Source: RGIG5612 sp045601405 (lineage in GTDB: Bacteria > Bacillota > Clostridia > Lachnospirales > Lachnospiraceae). From it: a stretch of 51,965 bases of DNA. Below are positions 1 through 4,972 of the stretch, one piece after another. A program made the position numbers and the translations under genes. Where the stretch lies: NCBI GenBank assembly GCA_045601405.1, contig JAZRZO010000036.1, positions 1-51,965 of the forward strand, read 5' to 3'. Position 1 is the first letter of the stretch, and every line of letters begins with the position of its first letter. The notes under the pieces are model-generated. The model ran no database searches and had not been told where the DNA came from. It was given only the letters and a program-made list of their open reading frames with translations.

Positions 1-162
1 CTTCGCAAAGTCTACCTTGCCGTGATCGCAGAACCACCAGCCGTACTCATTTTGTGCTAATCCATTGAAATTAAAGTCAACCTTCCCGGCCTTGATCTTC
101 CACCAGCCATTTTCATTCTGCGCTACGCCGTTGTAGGACGTCACAAGCCTAAAAAGTGACAT
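1..162 (-). pseudogene. Cell-wall-binding repeat protein fragment, runs off the window
   Basis: The minus-strand frame opens at an ATG (162) and at once enters repeats of the type NG(V/L)AQNE.GWW....GKVDF, seen twice (residues about 11-32 and 33-54). This tandem repeat is common at the ends of clostridial lysins and surface proteins. There is no signal peptide or catalytic domain before the repeats, and the first repeat itself starts abruptly, so I read this as a 5'-truncated gene, perhaps the tail of a phage endolysin. The open frame continues past base 1. The ATG sits right after a hairpin terminator and has no clear ribosome binding site, so expression is doubtful. Confidence 0.6.
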
Positions 163-165
163 TTT

Positions 166-189
166 AAAAGCACCTTCTCAGGTGCTTTT
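166..189. terminator. Hairpin terminator, 10-bp perfect stem
   Basis: AAAAGCACCT (166-175) pairs with AGGTGCTTTT (180-189) around a TCTC loop. The arm supplies a T-run in both directions, so it can act on either strand. It lies about 90 bases after the end of the small minus-strand gene at 276-536 and probably ends that transcript. Confidence 0.7.
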
Positions 190-275
190 ATTATTTCAGT
201 ACGCTAACATGTCCTATATGTATATCCTCTGTTTTTTTGATTTATATACATTCTTTCAGTTGCTTGTGCTGAACT

Positions 276-536
276 TTATCCTAAATACTTTCGGATATTT
301 TTTCCTGGTAAAATATCAAATTCCCCATTCGGTCGTTTCTCTACTTGGATGACAACTTCCGCCGGTTTATTATTTAGCAGTCCTTTCCCGCACTTTTCAG
401 AATCGTAGTACTGTACAAACAGCGCATTATCGTTTCCGCACTTCGGAAGAGAAACTATTTTCTCGAATTCCAACCCCTCGTCTTTGCAGTATTTAATTAA
501 CGGTGCGCGAAAAGGCGCTAATAAGTCTTTATTCAT
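276..536 (-). CDS. Small hypothetical protein coupled to the JAMM-fold gene; possible immunity partner
   Basis: An 86-residue soluble protein with no signal peptide or membrane segment. I do not recognise a named family. Its ATG overlaps the stop of the upstream JAMM-domain gene (533-1114) by 4 bases, so the two are translationally coupled. It is mixed in charge, with two Cys in a KCGN and an EKCGKG context. In phage-borne polymorphic toxins a small gene directly after the toxin often encodes the immunity protein. That role is inferred here from position only. It could equally be a small phage morphogenesis or accessory protein. Confidence 0.6.
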   Translation of the reverse strand: MNKDLLAPFRAPLIKYCKDEGLEFEKIVSLPKCGNDNALFVQYYDSEKCGKGLLNNKPAEVVIQVEKRPNGEFDILPGKNIRKYLG

Positions 537-1114
537 AAACTGTATGTCAAATATTGCCCTATCGAATTGTATGTTACGCTTTGTTTTTGGCTAAACACTC
601 TTAATATCTCATAATCATCTCCAGATGCCTGCAAACAGTAAAAATCATTCCCGGGATGAGTATGACCGCTCCATTTATATCCTTCTTTCTTTAACTCTTT
701 TGCTTTTTTAATAGTCACATTAACGCTTTTGTTATCTCCTCGAATTATAAGCCTTTCCCCGCCTCTTGTAAACATTGCAAATTCGTCTCCTGTTTCAGCC
801 GTCAACGCCGAAAGGTCTTTCATACTCACTTCTGCTTTTTTAAAAATATATTGTGAATCGTATTTTGGCAGTTTGCTGATTATTCTCATCTGTTGCTTAT
901 TTAACTTCGCACCTGTCATATAGATTGCACTTGGTCTTCCTGCTGCATTGTTTCTCGCGCTTATCGTTATTCTCTTTATCTTTTCTGCATTTTCCCTTAC
1001 TATTTCTTCCGCCCTGGCAATCCGGTTTTCCCGATATGTTTTATATTCCTTCTTCGAGTGCGCGTCCTGCGATCCGGCAGTTGTGCGGGAGCTTCTTGAG
1101 CCGGCCGTCTGCAT
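533..1114 (-). CDS. JAMM/JAB-fold phage protein (C-terminal part of a head or toxin protein)
   Basis: A 193-residue frame. Its C-terminal half carries a JAMM-like metal site: GHTHPG (H151, H153) followed by S164 and D167, with an acidic residue upstream (about E111). Such domains are found as C-terminal extensions of clostridial phage minor head proteins and of polymorphic toxins, where they are predicted to be metallopeptidases. The first 18 or so residues are an artefact: they lie in an alternative frame of the DUF3846 gene (1041-1262), and recognisable phage-like sequence begins near KKEYKTYREN (residue 21). A deletion has therefore joined an early gene to the 3' part of a late gene. Whether translation begins at 1114 or by coupling is unclear, and I saw no good ribosome binding site. 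Confidence 0.6.
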   Translation of the reverse strand: MQTAGSRSSRTTAGSQDAHSKKEYKTYRENRIARAEEIVRENAEKIKRITISARNNAAGRPSAIYMTGAKLNKQQMRIISKLPKYDSQYIFKKAEVSMKDLSALTAETGDEFAMFTRGGERLIIRGDNKSVNVTIKKAKELKKEGYKWSGHTHPGNDFYCLQASGDDYEILRVFSQKQSVTYNSIGQYLTYSL

Positions 1115-1262
1115 CGCAGATGATCACTGTGTCTGCTGCTATGGTTAGCGTTTCGATCCGTCCGCCCACAAACCACTGCAAAAATTCCAGTGTGTTCGGC
1201 ACAAATCTCTTTTCAAGATCTTCTCCGGGCTTCTTCAGCCATACTTCTATCATCTCTGTCAT
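1041..1262 (-). pseudogene. DUF3846-type phage protein, 3' end replaced
   Basis: A 73-residue frame with the DUF3846 hallmarks: VGGRIETLTI, then a DADGRLKKLPHN segment (about residues 51-62). Family members, which are small proteins of phages and mobile elements with unknown function, normally continue with a conserved tail after the LP.N motif. Here the frame stops soon after it, and the DNA enters the JAMM-domain gene in another frame. I read this as a gene truncated by a deletion whose junction lies around 1041-1080. It sits in the minus-strand early-gene row of the prophage remnant, 23 bases after the 68-residue gene. Confidence 0.6.
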
Positions 1263-1285
1263 TTCCTGCTTTCCTCCCCTGCTGC

Positions 1286-1492
1286 TTAGGCCATGGCTCT
1301 TTCGTCTTCTCTCATTTCGAGGAAGCGCTCCAGCTTTTCTTTGTTTATATAGATCTTGGCATTCTTCTTATCGCTTGATCTAAACCCGAATCTGGAAAAA
1401 TCTTCGCTGTGCGAAAGCTTTCTCAACATATCTTCCGGATATCCGAACTCGACCATATCGGTTATGCTAAATATCCCTTTTGCTACCTTCAT
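1286..1492 (-). CDS. Small prophage DNA-binding-like protein (excisionase or HTH type)
   Basis: A 68-residue protein with a predicted winged-helix-like layout: an N-terminal DMVEFGYPEDMLRKLSHSE segment, a short strand, then KIYINKEKLERFLEMRE. This pattern resembles small helix-turn-helix or excisionase-like proteins common in clostridial prophages. Its ATG overlaps the stop of the 48-residue membrane protein gene (1489-1635) in an ATGA, so the two are cotranslated. The function is inferred from layout and location. A role in excision or in regulating early genes is plausible. Confidence 0.55.
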   Translation of the reverse strand: MKVAKGIFSITDMVEFGYPEDMLRKLSHSEDFSRFGFRSSDKKNAKIYINKEKLERFLEMREDERAMA

Positions 1493-1635
1493 CTGCTCTC
1501 CTCCATTCTTTCTATGAAACGGTCCGCCCTTTCCAATACCTCATCTGACTTTTTCAAGCTCACAGCTCCTATGATCAATGCGCTTATCGTCAGAGCTGCT
1601 GCCACTGCTATTATCAGGATCAATAGTTTTCTCAT
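1489..1635 (-). CDS. 48-residue single-pass membrane peptide of the prophage
   Basis: Read directly from the sequence: ATG at 1635 with a strong AAAGGAG site upstream. The first 25 residues form one hydrophobic segment rich in L, I and A. They are followed by a charged, probably helical tail (KKSDEVLERADRFIERMEES). The stop overlaps the next ATG (ATGA at 1489-1492). No family is recognised. The layout, a short inner-membrane anchor plus an amphipathic tail, resembles small phage membrane proteins such as Rz-like or superinfection-exclusion factors, but nothing specific supports either. Confidence 0.6.
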   Translation of the reverse strand: MRKLLILIIAVAAALTISALIIGAVSLKKSDEVLERADRFIERMEESR

Positions 1636-1704
1636 AGTTACTCCTTTCCCCAAGGGTGTACTGTTTCTTGTACGATGATGATTGATATGCAGTGCACCTT
1701 CTTT

Positions 1705-1905
1705 TCAATCTGCTGCCTCTTGCAGTAATTCATCTACCGTAACTTCCAATGCATCTGCTGCCTTTTTGACTTTATCTATGCCCGGAGATGTCTTACCCCA
1801 ACGAGTTACTGTGTTATATGGCAAACCTGCTGCCACTTCCAGATCAAAGACTGTCATGTGCTTGTCTCTACATAGACGCTTGATGTTCTCGTATAACGCG
1901 GTCAT
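1705..1905 (-). CDS. Small XRE-family (Cro-like) regulator
   Basis: A 66-residue single-domain helix-turn-helix protein. The recognition region is LEVAAGLPYNTVTRWGKTSPGIDKV (about residues 22-46, shown here only to its ends LEVAAG and IDKV), and the C-terminal VTVDELLQE is typical of XRE/Cro proteins. ATG at 1905 follows an AAGGAGG site. A palindrome centred near 1954 sits just upstream and contains a TTGACA that could be its -35 element, so it may autoregulate. It lies in the early-gene row behind a second XRE gene (2003-2212). Confidence 0.8.
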   Translation of the reverse strand: MTALYENIKRLCRDKHMTVFDLEVAAGLPYNTVTRWGKTSPGIDKVKKAADALEVTVDELLQEAAD

Positions 1906-1945
1906 CTGCTTCCTCCTTTCTTTCCCGTGATCAATAGTTTTTGTT

Positions 1946-1963
1946 ATGTACTGTCAAGTACAT
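1946..1963. promoter_or_regulatory. Palindromic operator upstream of the 66-residue XRE gene
   Basis: ATGTACT (1946-1952), a GTCA spacer and AGTACAT (1957-1963) form a perfect 7-bp inverted repeat. It overlaps a second palindrome, TGTCA-N6-TGACA (1952-1967). Read on the minus strand it contains TTGACA, a fitting -35 hexamer for the downstream gene. The motif differs from the ATCAAA boxes nearby, so it is probably bound by a different repressor, most simply the XRE protein it precedes. Confidence 0.5.
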
Positions 1964-1995
1964 GACAAATCTGGTATCCGTAGGATAGCAGAAAA

Positions 1996-2012
1996 ATCAA
2001 ATTTAATTTGAT
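1996..2012. promoter_or_regulatory. Operator ATCAAA-N5-TTTGAT, copy 1
   Basis: A 17-bp palindrome, ATCAAATTTAATTTGAT, overlapping the stop codon of the XRE gene at 2003-2212. Arms and spacing match two more copies (2617-2633 and 2646-2662) in the divergent control region. It is probably a binding site for one of the element's repressors, placed to control the gene at 1705-1905. Confidence 0.55.
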
Positions 2013-2212
2013 GCAGAGGGTAAAAAAATATAATCCAGTGGCATCTCATATAATATGCTGAGCTCTTTTGCCTGCGATACCTTTGGCTCTGTTTTCCCTT
2101 TCTCCCATGCTACAACCGTGTTCTTGGACACATGCATTGCCGCTGCCACTTCATCCTGTGTTAATCCGGCATTTATCCTTGCTGCTGCCAAGCTAATTTT
2201 TAATTCGCTCAA
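2003..2212 (-). CDS. XRE-family transcriptional regulator
   Basis: A 69-residue single-domain protein. The helix-turn-helix is clear (LTQDEVAAAMHVSKNTVVAW, about residues 17-36), followed by EKGKTEPKV and the PLDYIFLP ending typical of phage XRE regulators. It lies in the early operon reading away from the divergent repressor at 2718-3104, the position of a Cro-like lytic regulator. An ATCAAA-N5-TTTGAT operator overlaps its stop codon. The upstream gap to the 32-residue peptide gene is about 50 bases. Confidence 0.85.
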   Translation of the reverse strand: MSELKISLAAARINAGLTQDEVAAAMHVSKNTVVAWEKGKTEPKVSQAKELSILYEMPLDYIFLPSASN

Positions 2213-2261
2213 TGGAATCCTCTCTCTTATCCCCGTATAGCCGATAGGACAGCTGCTGCCA

Positions 2262-2360
2262 TTATTTATCTTTATTCATCAGCCTTACAATCAAAATGAT
2301 CATTACAATGCTTAATACAAGCTGCACACAGCTTATTATCATGCTTAGTGTACTTAGCAT
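2262..2360 (-). CDS. 32-residue hydrophobic membrane peptide
   Basis: ATG at 2360 follows a strong AAGGAGG site; stop at 2262. The peptide is almost entirely one membrane span (about residues 5-27, rich in I, V, L and M) with a basic RLMNKDK end. It is the second of three tiny membrane proteins in the control region of this prophage. No family is recognised. Size and shape fit holin-like or type I toxin-like peptides, but no antisense RNA promoter has been shown. Confidence 0.55.
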   Translation of the reverse strand: MLSTLSMIISCVQLVLSIVMIILIVRLMNKDK

Positions 2361-2432
2361 ACCACTACCTCCTTCTTACACCCTGCTGTTTATAGTATTG
2401 ACATAAAATGAGTTTTGGAATATCCTTTAGCC

Positions 2433-2457
2433 GTGGGGAGGATTCCCCTCCCCCCAC
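2433..2457 (-). other. Strong GC-rich hairpin after the 39-residue peptide gene
   Basis: GTGGGGAGG (2433-2441) pairs with CCTCCCC...CAC (to 2457) in an otherwise AT-rich region, allowing a two-base bulge. It begins 3 bases after the stop of the small membrane peptide gene at 2461-2580. There is no T-run after it on the minus strand, so it is more likely an mRNA 3' stabiliser or a translation-blocking structure than a standard intrinsic terminator. Confidence 0.5.
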
Positions 2458-2460
2458 TCT

Positions 2461-2580
2461 CTACTCAATCAGCTTTATGATTATCTCGATAATCACCGCT
2501 ATGAGTTGGAGTATGGCGGTCGCAAGAGCGAGTTTGTAAAGGTTTTCGTTCTTGCGGCTTTTTCCATTCTTCTTACTCAT
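2461..2580 (-). CDS. 39-residue basic/hydrophobic membrane peptide
   Basis: ATG at 2580 with an AGGAGAACAGG leader holding a good ribosome binding site. The N-terminus is basic (MSKKNGKSRKNE), followed by one hydrophobic helix (about residues 15-39) ending in IIEIIIKLIE. Peptides of this type recur in clostridial and bacillar mobile elements and look like small membrane-active toxins or holin-like proteins. This is the first gene of the minus-strand early operon, directly behind two repressor operators. The tight GC hairpin after its stop is unusual. Function unknown. Confidence 0.6.
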   Translation of the reverse strand: MSKKNGKSRKNENLYKLALATAILQLIAVIIEIIIKLIE

Positions 2581-2616
2581 TTCCTGTTCTCCTTTCTTTT
2601 GATGTTTACATTTTAT

Positions 2617-2633
2617 ATCAAATTTATTTTGAT
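2617..2633. promoter_or_regulatory. Operator ATCAAA-N5-TTTGAT, copy 2
   Basis: ATCAAATTTATTTTGAT, identical in arms and spacing to the copies at 1996 and 2646. It lies between the leftward small-peptide operon (start 2580) and the rightward repressor gene (start 2718), 29 bp centre to centre from copy 3. That is nearly three helical turns, which would suit cooperative binding on one face. Confidence 0.65.
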
Positions 2634-2645
2634 GTCAATACTAAA

Positions 2646-2662
2646 ATCAAACTTTTTTTGAT
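2646..2662. promoter_or_regulatory. Operator ATCAAA-N5-TTTGAT, copy 3
   Basis: ATCAAACTTTTTTTGAT, placed 6 bases upstream of the -35 box of the repressor promoter (2669-2697). Binding here could repress the leftward operon and touch polymerase at the rightward promoter, as in classic phage right-operator control. A further half site (ATCAAA) is at 2674-2679. Confidence 0.65.
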
Positions 2663-2668
2663 TTTTCG

Positions 2669-2697
2669 TTGATATCAAACAAAAAATATTGTATTAT
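2669..2697 (+). promoter_or_regulatory. Promoter of the repressor gene
   Basis: TTGATA (2669-2674), 17-bp spacer, TATTAT (2692-2697). The predicted start site near 2704 leaves only about 14 bases before the ATG at 2718, just enough for the GGAGG at 2705-2709. This rules out the earlier ATG at 2703, which overlaps the ribosome binding site. Confidence 0.65.
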
Positions 2698-2717
2698 CTT
2701 CTATGGAGGTTTTTACA

Positions 2718-3104
2718 ATGACTGATCAAGAACAAAAAAGAATATTTGCAAATAACCTTAGCAGACTGTTAATAGAACACAATAAATCGCAGCGAGAGGT
2801 TGCCGAAGCAATTCAGGTATCACCGCAGACTTTTAACACATGGTGTCAGGCTATTGCTCTCCCTCGAATGGGAAAAGTACAAAAACTGGCGGATTATTTT
2901 CATGTTCTTAAATCCGCACTATTGGATGAACAGTCCGAGTCTGCTGACTCCAATTTGCTCTCCTCCGAAGAGGAAGTATTACTGTCAGATTATCGGAAGC
3001 TAAACAAGACTGGCAGGGAAAAGGCACTGGATTATGTGTCTGACCTTGCTGAGCAGGAAAAATATACTCAAGATACAGAATCATCGAGCGAACAGACCGC
3101 CTGA
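2718..3104 (+). CDS. Prophage repressor, N-terminal XRE domain type
   Basis: A 128-residue protein from the ATG at 2718, which has GGAGG 8 bases upstream; an in-frame ATG at 2703 is unlikely. Residues 8-65 form an XRE helix-turn-helix (KSQREVAEAIQVSPQTFNTW). The rest is a short acidic linker and a helix ending YVSDLAEQEKY. It lacks the S24/LexA peptidase domain of CI repressors, a common short form in clostridial elements. It is divergent from the early operon, with two operators between, so it probably maintains lysogeny. Its last 23 codons are repeated, with changes, at 4675-4746. Confidence 0.85.
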   Translation: MTDQEQKRIFANNLSRLLIEHNKSQREVAEAIQVSPQTFNTWCQAIALPRMGKVQKLADYFHVLKSALLDEQSESADSNLLSSEEEVLLSDYRKLNKTGREKALDYVSDLAEQEKYTQDTESSSEQTA

Positions 3105-3198
3105 TTTGCTTTGAGCTGCTGTATTAACAGTTCGCCTACAAAATACTGGAGAAATGGTATTTTTCTAATGAAAAAATTACTTAAAAAGGAGATTAAGT

Positions 3199-3267
3199 AT
3201 GGATTCAAACAGAGCCGGCACTTACATAATGCAGCCATCTGGATACAAAACCTTTCAACCTCTTTAA
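3199..3267 (+). pseudogene. N-terminal stub of a Fic-family-like gene between repressor and integrase
   Basis: ATG at 3199 follows an AAAAAGGAG site and encodes 22 residues beginning MDSNRAGTYIMQPSGYKTF, then a stop. The start resembles the N-termini of Fic-domain proteins (RAGTY..Q..GYKAF.P.PLPP). The expected PLPP is replaced by PL-stop, so only a relic remains. The surrounding 3105-3391 holds no other credible gene. The matching slot in the neighbouring remnant holds an intact NYN gene (4973-5632), so this seems to be a cargo position whose content changes. Confidence 0.5.
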
Positions 3268-3391
3268 CTCCATCAAAGCAACGCTATAAACGCTATGCTT
3301 TTTCGTCATATATTGACATCCTAAGTCGAGGTACAGAGTTAACTAATGTCTAAGGATAGCCTTTTGTTTTCAATCGAATCTAATTAACAAG

Positions 3392-4450
3392 ATGAAATAC
3401 AACAAACAAATCTCAATTGGATATGATGCTGAAGGTAAGCGGATCCGGAAATGGTTTCACGCTGATACTAAGGCTGCTTTGGAAAAGCAGATATTGGATT
3501 TTAAGATGGAGCAGGCAAAGGTTTCAAATCCCTCTGCTATCACATTCGGCAATTACGCAAAGAAGTGGGTTAAAACTTATAAGTCATCGAAAAGTAACAG
3601 CACACGCCTTATGTATGATAATGCTCTGCTTAAATTCGGCAACATTGATAACCTCCAGCTGCGCAAGGTCACAAAAACCGACTGCCAGAAGATAATCAAT
3701 AATCACTTTGACCGTCCCCGCACTGCGCAGATATTACGAAATACTCTCAATCAGATTTTTAATGCTGCTATTGATGATGGGATAATACATATGAACCCGG
3801 CAAGAAATCTTGAGGTCCCTAAACATAAGCCAAAAGAAAAAAGGATCCTCACGAAAAAGGAACTGGAGGCTGTCAGATCTGCTGCCCTTCCTAAAATGGA
3901 AAGACTCTTTGTGAATATCCTTCTTACATTCGGACTGCGCCCGGGCGAAGCTTTGGCGCTTCAGCAAAGGGACTTTGACCTTTCCTCTAATATGCTGCAT
4001 ATCGCCAAGGCTGTTGAATATGACATTAACGAAGCCAGCATTAAGAGCACAAAGACCGGCGCAAGCAGGGATATCCCCGTACCGGATCAGATAAAGCCTT
4101 TTCTGCTCGATTATTTCGGAACAAATAAGAGCATTTGGCTATTCCATCAAAGGGATGGCAGCCTTATGTCTAAATCCTCTTATAAGCGGATGAGAGAGCG
4201 CATAATCAGCGCTATAAACAAAGCCCTTGGCGGTAACAGCAGTATCAAAATGATCTCTGGCATAAATATGTACACATTCCGGCACAACAGAGCCACTGAA
4301 TTATACTATCTTTGCCAGCGCGGCATTATATCTACAAAGAAAGCTGCCGCCTTAATGGGGCACTCAGAAGCTATGTTCTTACATGTATATTCCCACATAG
4401 ATGAATCACAGGAAAATACCGAATTATTGTACGAAAAACTTGTACTGTGA
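3392..4450 (+). CDS. Tyrosine recombinase / site-specific integrase
   Basis: 352 residues. An N-terminal AP2-like DNA-binding segment (about 5-40) precedes a core-binding SAM-like domain (about 50-145) and a catalytic domain with R183 (FGLRPGEA), R297 (YTFRH), H324 (MGHSE) and the nucleophile Y333 (HVYSH). The usual His three residues before the second Arg is Tyr (Y294), a tolerated change. All core residues are present, so it may be active. The annotated ATG has a weak leader; in the related remnant (5672) the same protein starts two residues earlier as MSLKYNKQ, so a non-ATG start upstream is possible. It would catalyse integration at the tRNA-Pro site just downstream. Confidence 0.92.
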   Translation: MKYNKQISIGYDAEGKRIRKWFHADTKAALEKQILDFKMEQAKVSNPSAITFGNYAKKWVKTYKSSKSNSTRLMYDNALLKFGNIDNLQLRKVTKTDCQKIINNHFDRPRTAQILRNTLNQIFNAAIDDGIIHMNPARNLEVPKHKPKEKRILTKKELEAVRSAALPKMERLFVNILLTFGLRPGEALALQQRDFDLSSNMLHIAKAVEYDINEASIKSTKTGASRDIPVPDQIKPFLLDYFGTNKSIWLFHQRDGSLMSKSSYKRMRERIISAINKALGGNSSIKMISGINMYTFRHNRATELYYLCQRGIISTKKAAALMGHSEAMFLHVYSHIDESQENTELLYEKLVL

Positions 4451-4477
4451 TGGGCATTTAGTCAAGAGGCCTGAGAA

Positions 4478-4498
4478 ACTGTCACAGCACTGTCACAG
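4478..4498. repeat. Tandem 10-bp repeat beside the attachment site
   Basis: ACTGTCACAG occurs at 4478-4487 and again at 4489-4498, an 11-bp period matching one helical turn. It lies between the integrase stop and the tRNA-derived attachment core, where tyrosine integrases have arm-type binding sites. That function is inferred from position. Confidence 0.5.
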
Positions 4499-4539
4499 AC
4501 AGCCCCTCTAAAGCCCTAAAAATCAACATTCTATTTTGA

Positions 4540-4581
4540 TTTGAGATCAAGAGGCCGCAGGTTCAAGTCCTGTCACCCCGA
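4540..4581 (+). other. attR: 3' portion of a tRNA-Pro gene
   Basis: The sequence from about 4540 to 4581 folds as the 3' part of a tRNA: anticodon stem TTTGA/TCAAG, a five-base variable loop (AGGCC), T-arm GCAGG-TTCAAGT-CCTGT, acceptor strand CACCCCG and discriminator A. It matches the 3' half of tRNA-Pro(UGG), with G37. No D-arm or 5' acceptor strand precedes it, so it is not a working tRNA. This is the host half left when an element inserts into a tRNA 3' end. The loop reads TGA where Pro has TGG, suggesting that the crossover core starts at or just after the anticodon (about 4544-4581). Confidence 0.75.
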
Positions 4582-4594
4582 GAGCCTGAAAAAC

Positions 4595-4633
4595 AGCGGA
4601 AAGCCTTGATATTACTGGTTTTCCGCTTATTTT
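4595..4633 (+). terminator. Terminator of the former tRNA-Pro gene
   Basis: An 11-bp stem with one G-T pair: AGCGGAAAGCC (4595-4605) with GGTTTTCCGCT (4617-4627), 11-base loop, then TATTTT. It lies 13 bases after the tRNA fragment, so it is the host terminator displaced with the 3' end of the tRNA gene. Confidence 0.75.
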
Positions 4634-4674
4634 ATCGCTTCGTTCAACTTCGTACAATTTAGTATGTTTTGGGT

Positions 4675-4746
4675 TATGTGTCTGACCTTGCTGAACAGGA
4701 AAAATACACGCAAGATATAGGCTCATCAGCAGATCAGACCGCCTGA
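4675..4746 (+). pseudogene. 3' end of a second repressor gene
   Basis: Twenty-three codons plus stop nearly identical to the end of the repressor at 2718-3104 (YVSDLAEQEKYTQD, then diverged residues, then DQTA). Nothing of the helix-turn-helix domain precedes it: the homology begins abruptly at about 4674, soon after the 11-bp repeat at 4649. It has no start codon and is not a gene. Confidence 0.8.
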
Positions 4747-4838
4747 TCAGGATCCAAATGCTTTACTAAGCCATACTAAACTGCTACAAGAGTTAACTAT
4801 TGCCACAATTATTTTATAAAAAGTTTAATAAATATATA

Positions 4839-4868
4839 TTGCATGTTGCACTTTTTCTGTGATAGTAT
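4839..4868 (+). promoter_or_regulatory. Promoter of the NYN gene
   Basis: TTGCAT (4839-4844), 18-bp spacer, TAGTAT (4863-4868) in a very AT-rich stretch. This gives a leader of roughly 98 bases before the ATG at 4973. Confidence 0.5.
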
Positions 4869-4908
4869 TGTTTTACTCAAAAGAGTAGTTAACAGGTTCT
4901 ATGTATTA

Positions 4909-4949
4909 GACAACCCGCAGATATGGGTGCTGTCGAGGCATAGAGCCTC
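4909..4949 (+). promoter_or_regulatory. Two hairpins in the NYN gene leader
   Basis: Hairpin 1 (4909-4934) pairs GACA with TGTC and ACCC with GGGT around a GCAGATAT loop. Hairpin 2 (4935-4949) is GAGGC-ATAGA-GCCTC. They stack without a gap and end 13 bases before the AGGGGAG ribosome binding site. No T-run follows, so this is not a terminator. It may be a binding target for the encoded nuclease or another translational control. I do not recognise a known riboswitch. Confidence 0.4.
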
Positions 4950-4972
4950 TTTCAATATTAAGGGGAGTAAAT

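Larger units (their letters stand above)
1..4581. mobile_element. Right end of a decayed tRNA-Pro-integrated prophage or integrative element
   Basis: Seen: an integrase gene ends about 90 bases before a tRNA-Pro 3' fragment, a divergent repressor/XRE control region has shared operators, and to the left lie small early genes fused to late phage-type genes and a cell-wall-repeat fragment. This order fits a temperate phage or related element integrated at a tRNA 3' end, with its body extending left past base 1. The jump from early genes (DUF3846) straight to a late-type JAMM protein suggests that the structural module was deleted. No portal, terminase or tail genes are visible, so it is probably not a functional phage. 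The other end, with the intact tRNA-Pro, should lie left of the window. Confidence 0.75.

Noticed and set aside
2433..2457. G-quadruplex in the G-rich strand
   Set aside because: Only two long G-runs are present and the complementary C-runs nearby make a hairpin far more likely.
3111..3353. 80-codon plus-strand frame between repressor and integrase
   Set aside because: No ribosome site and no recognisable motif; the better explanation of this stretch is the Fic-like start at 3199 in another frame.
4540..4581. A tRNA-Ser(TGA) gene
   Set aside because: The loop reads TGA, but the 5' half of a tRNA is absent and the variable loop is five bases, not the long arm of tRNA-Ser. The rest matches tRNA-Pro.
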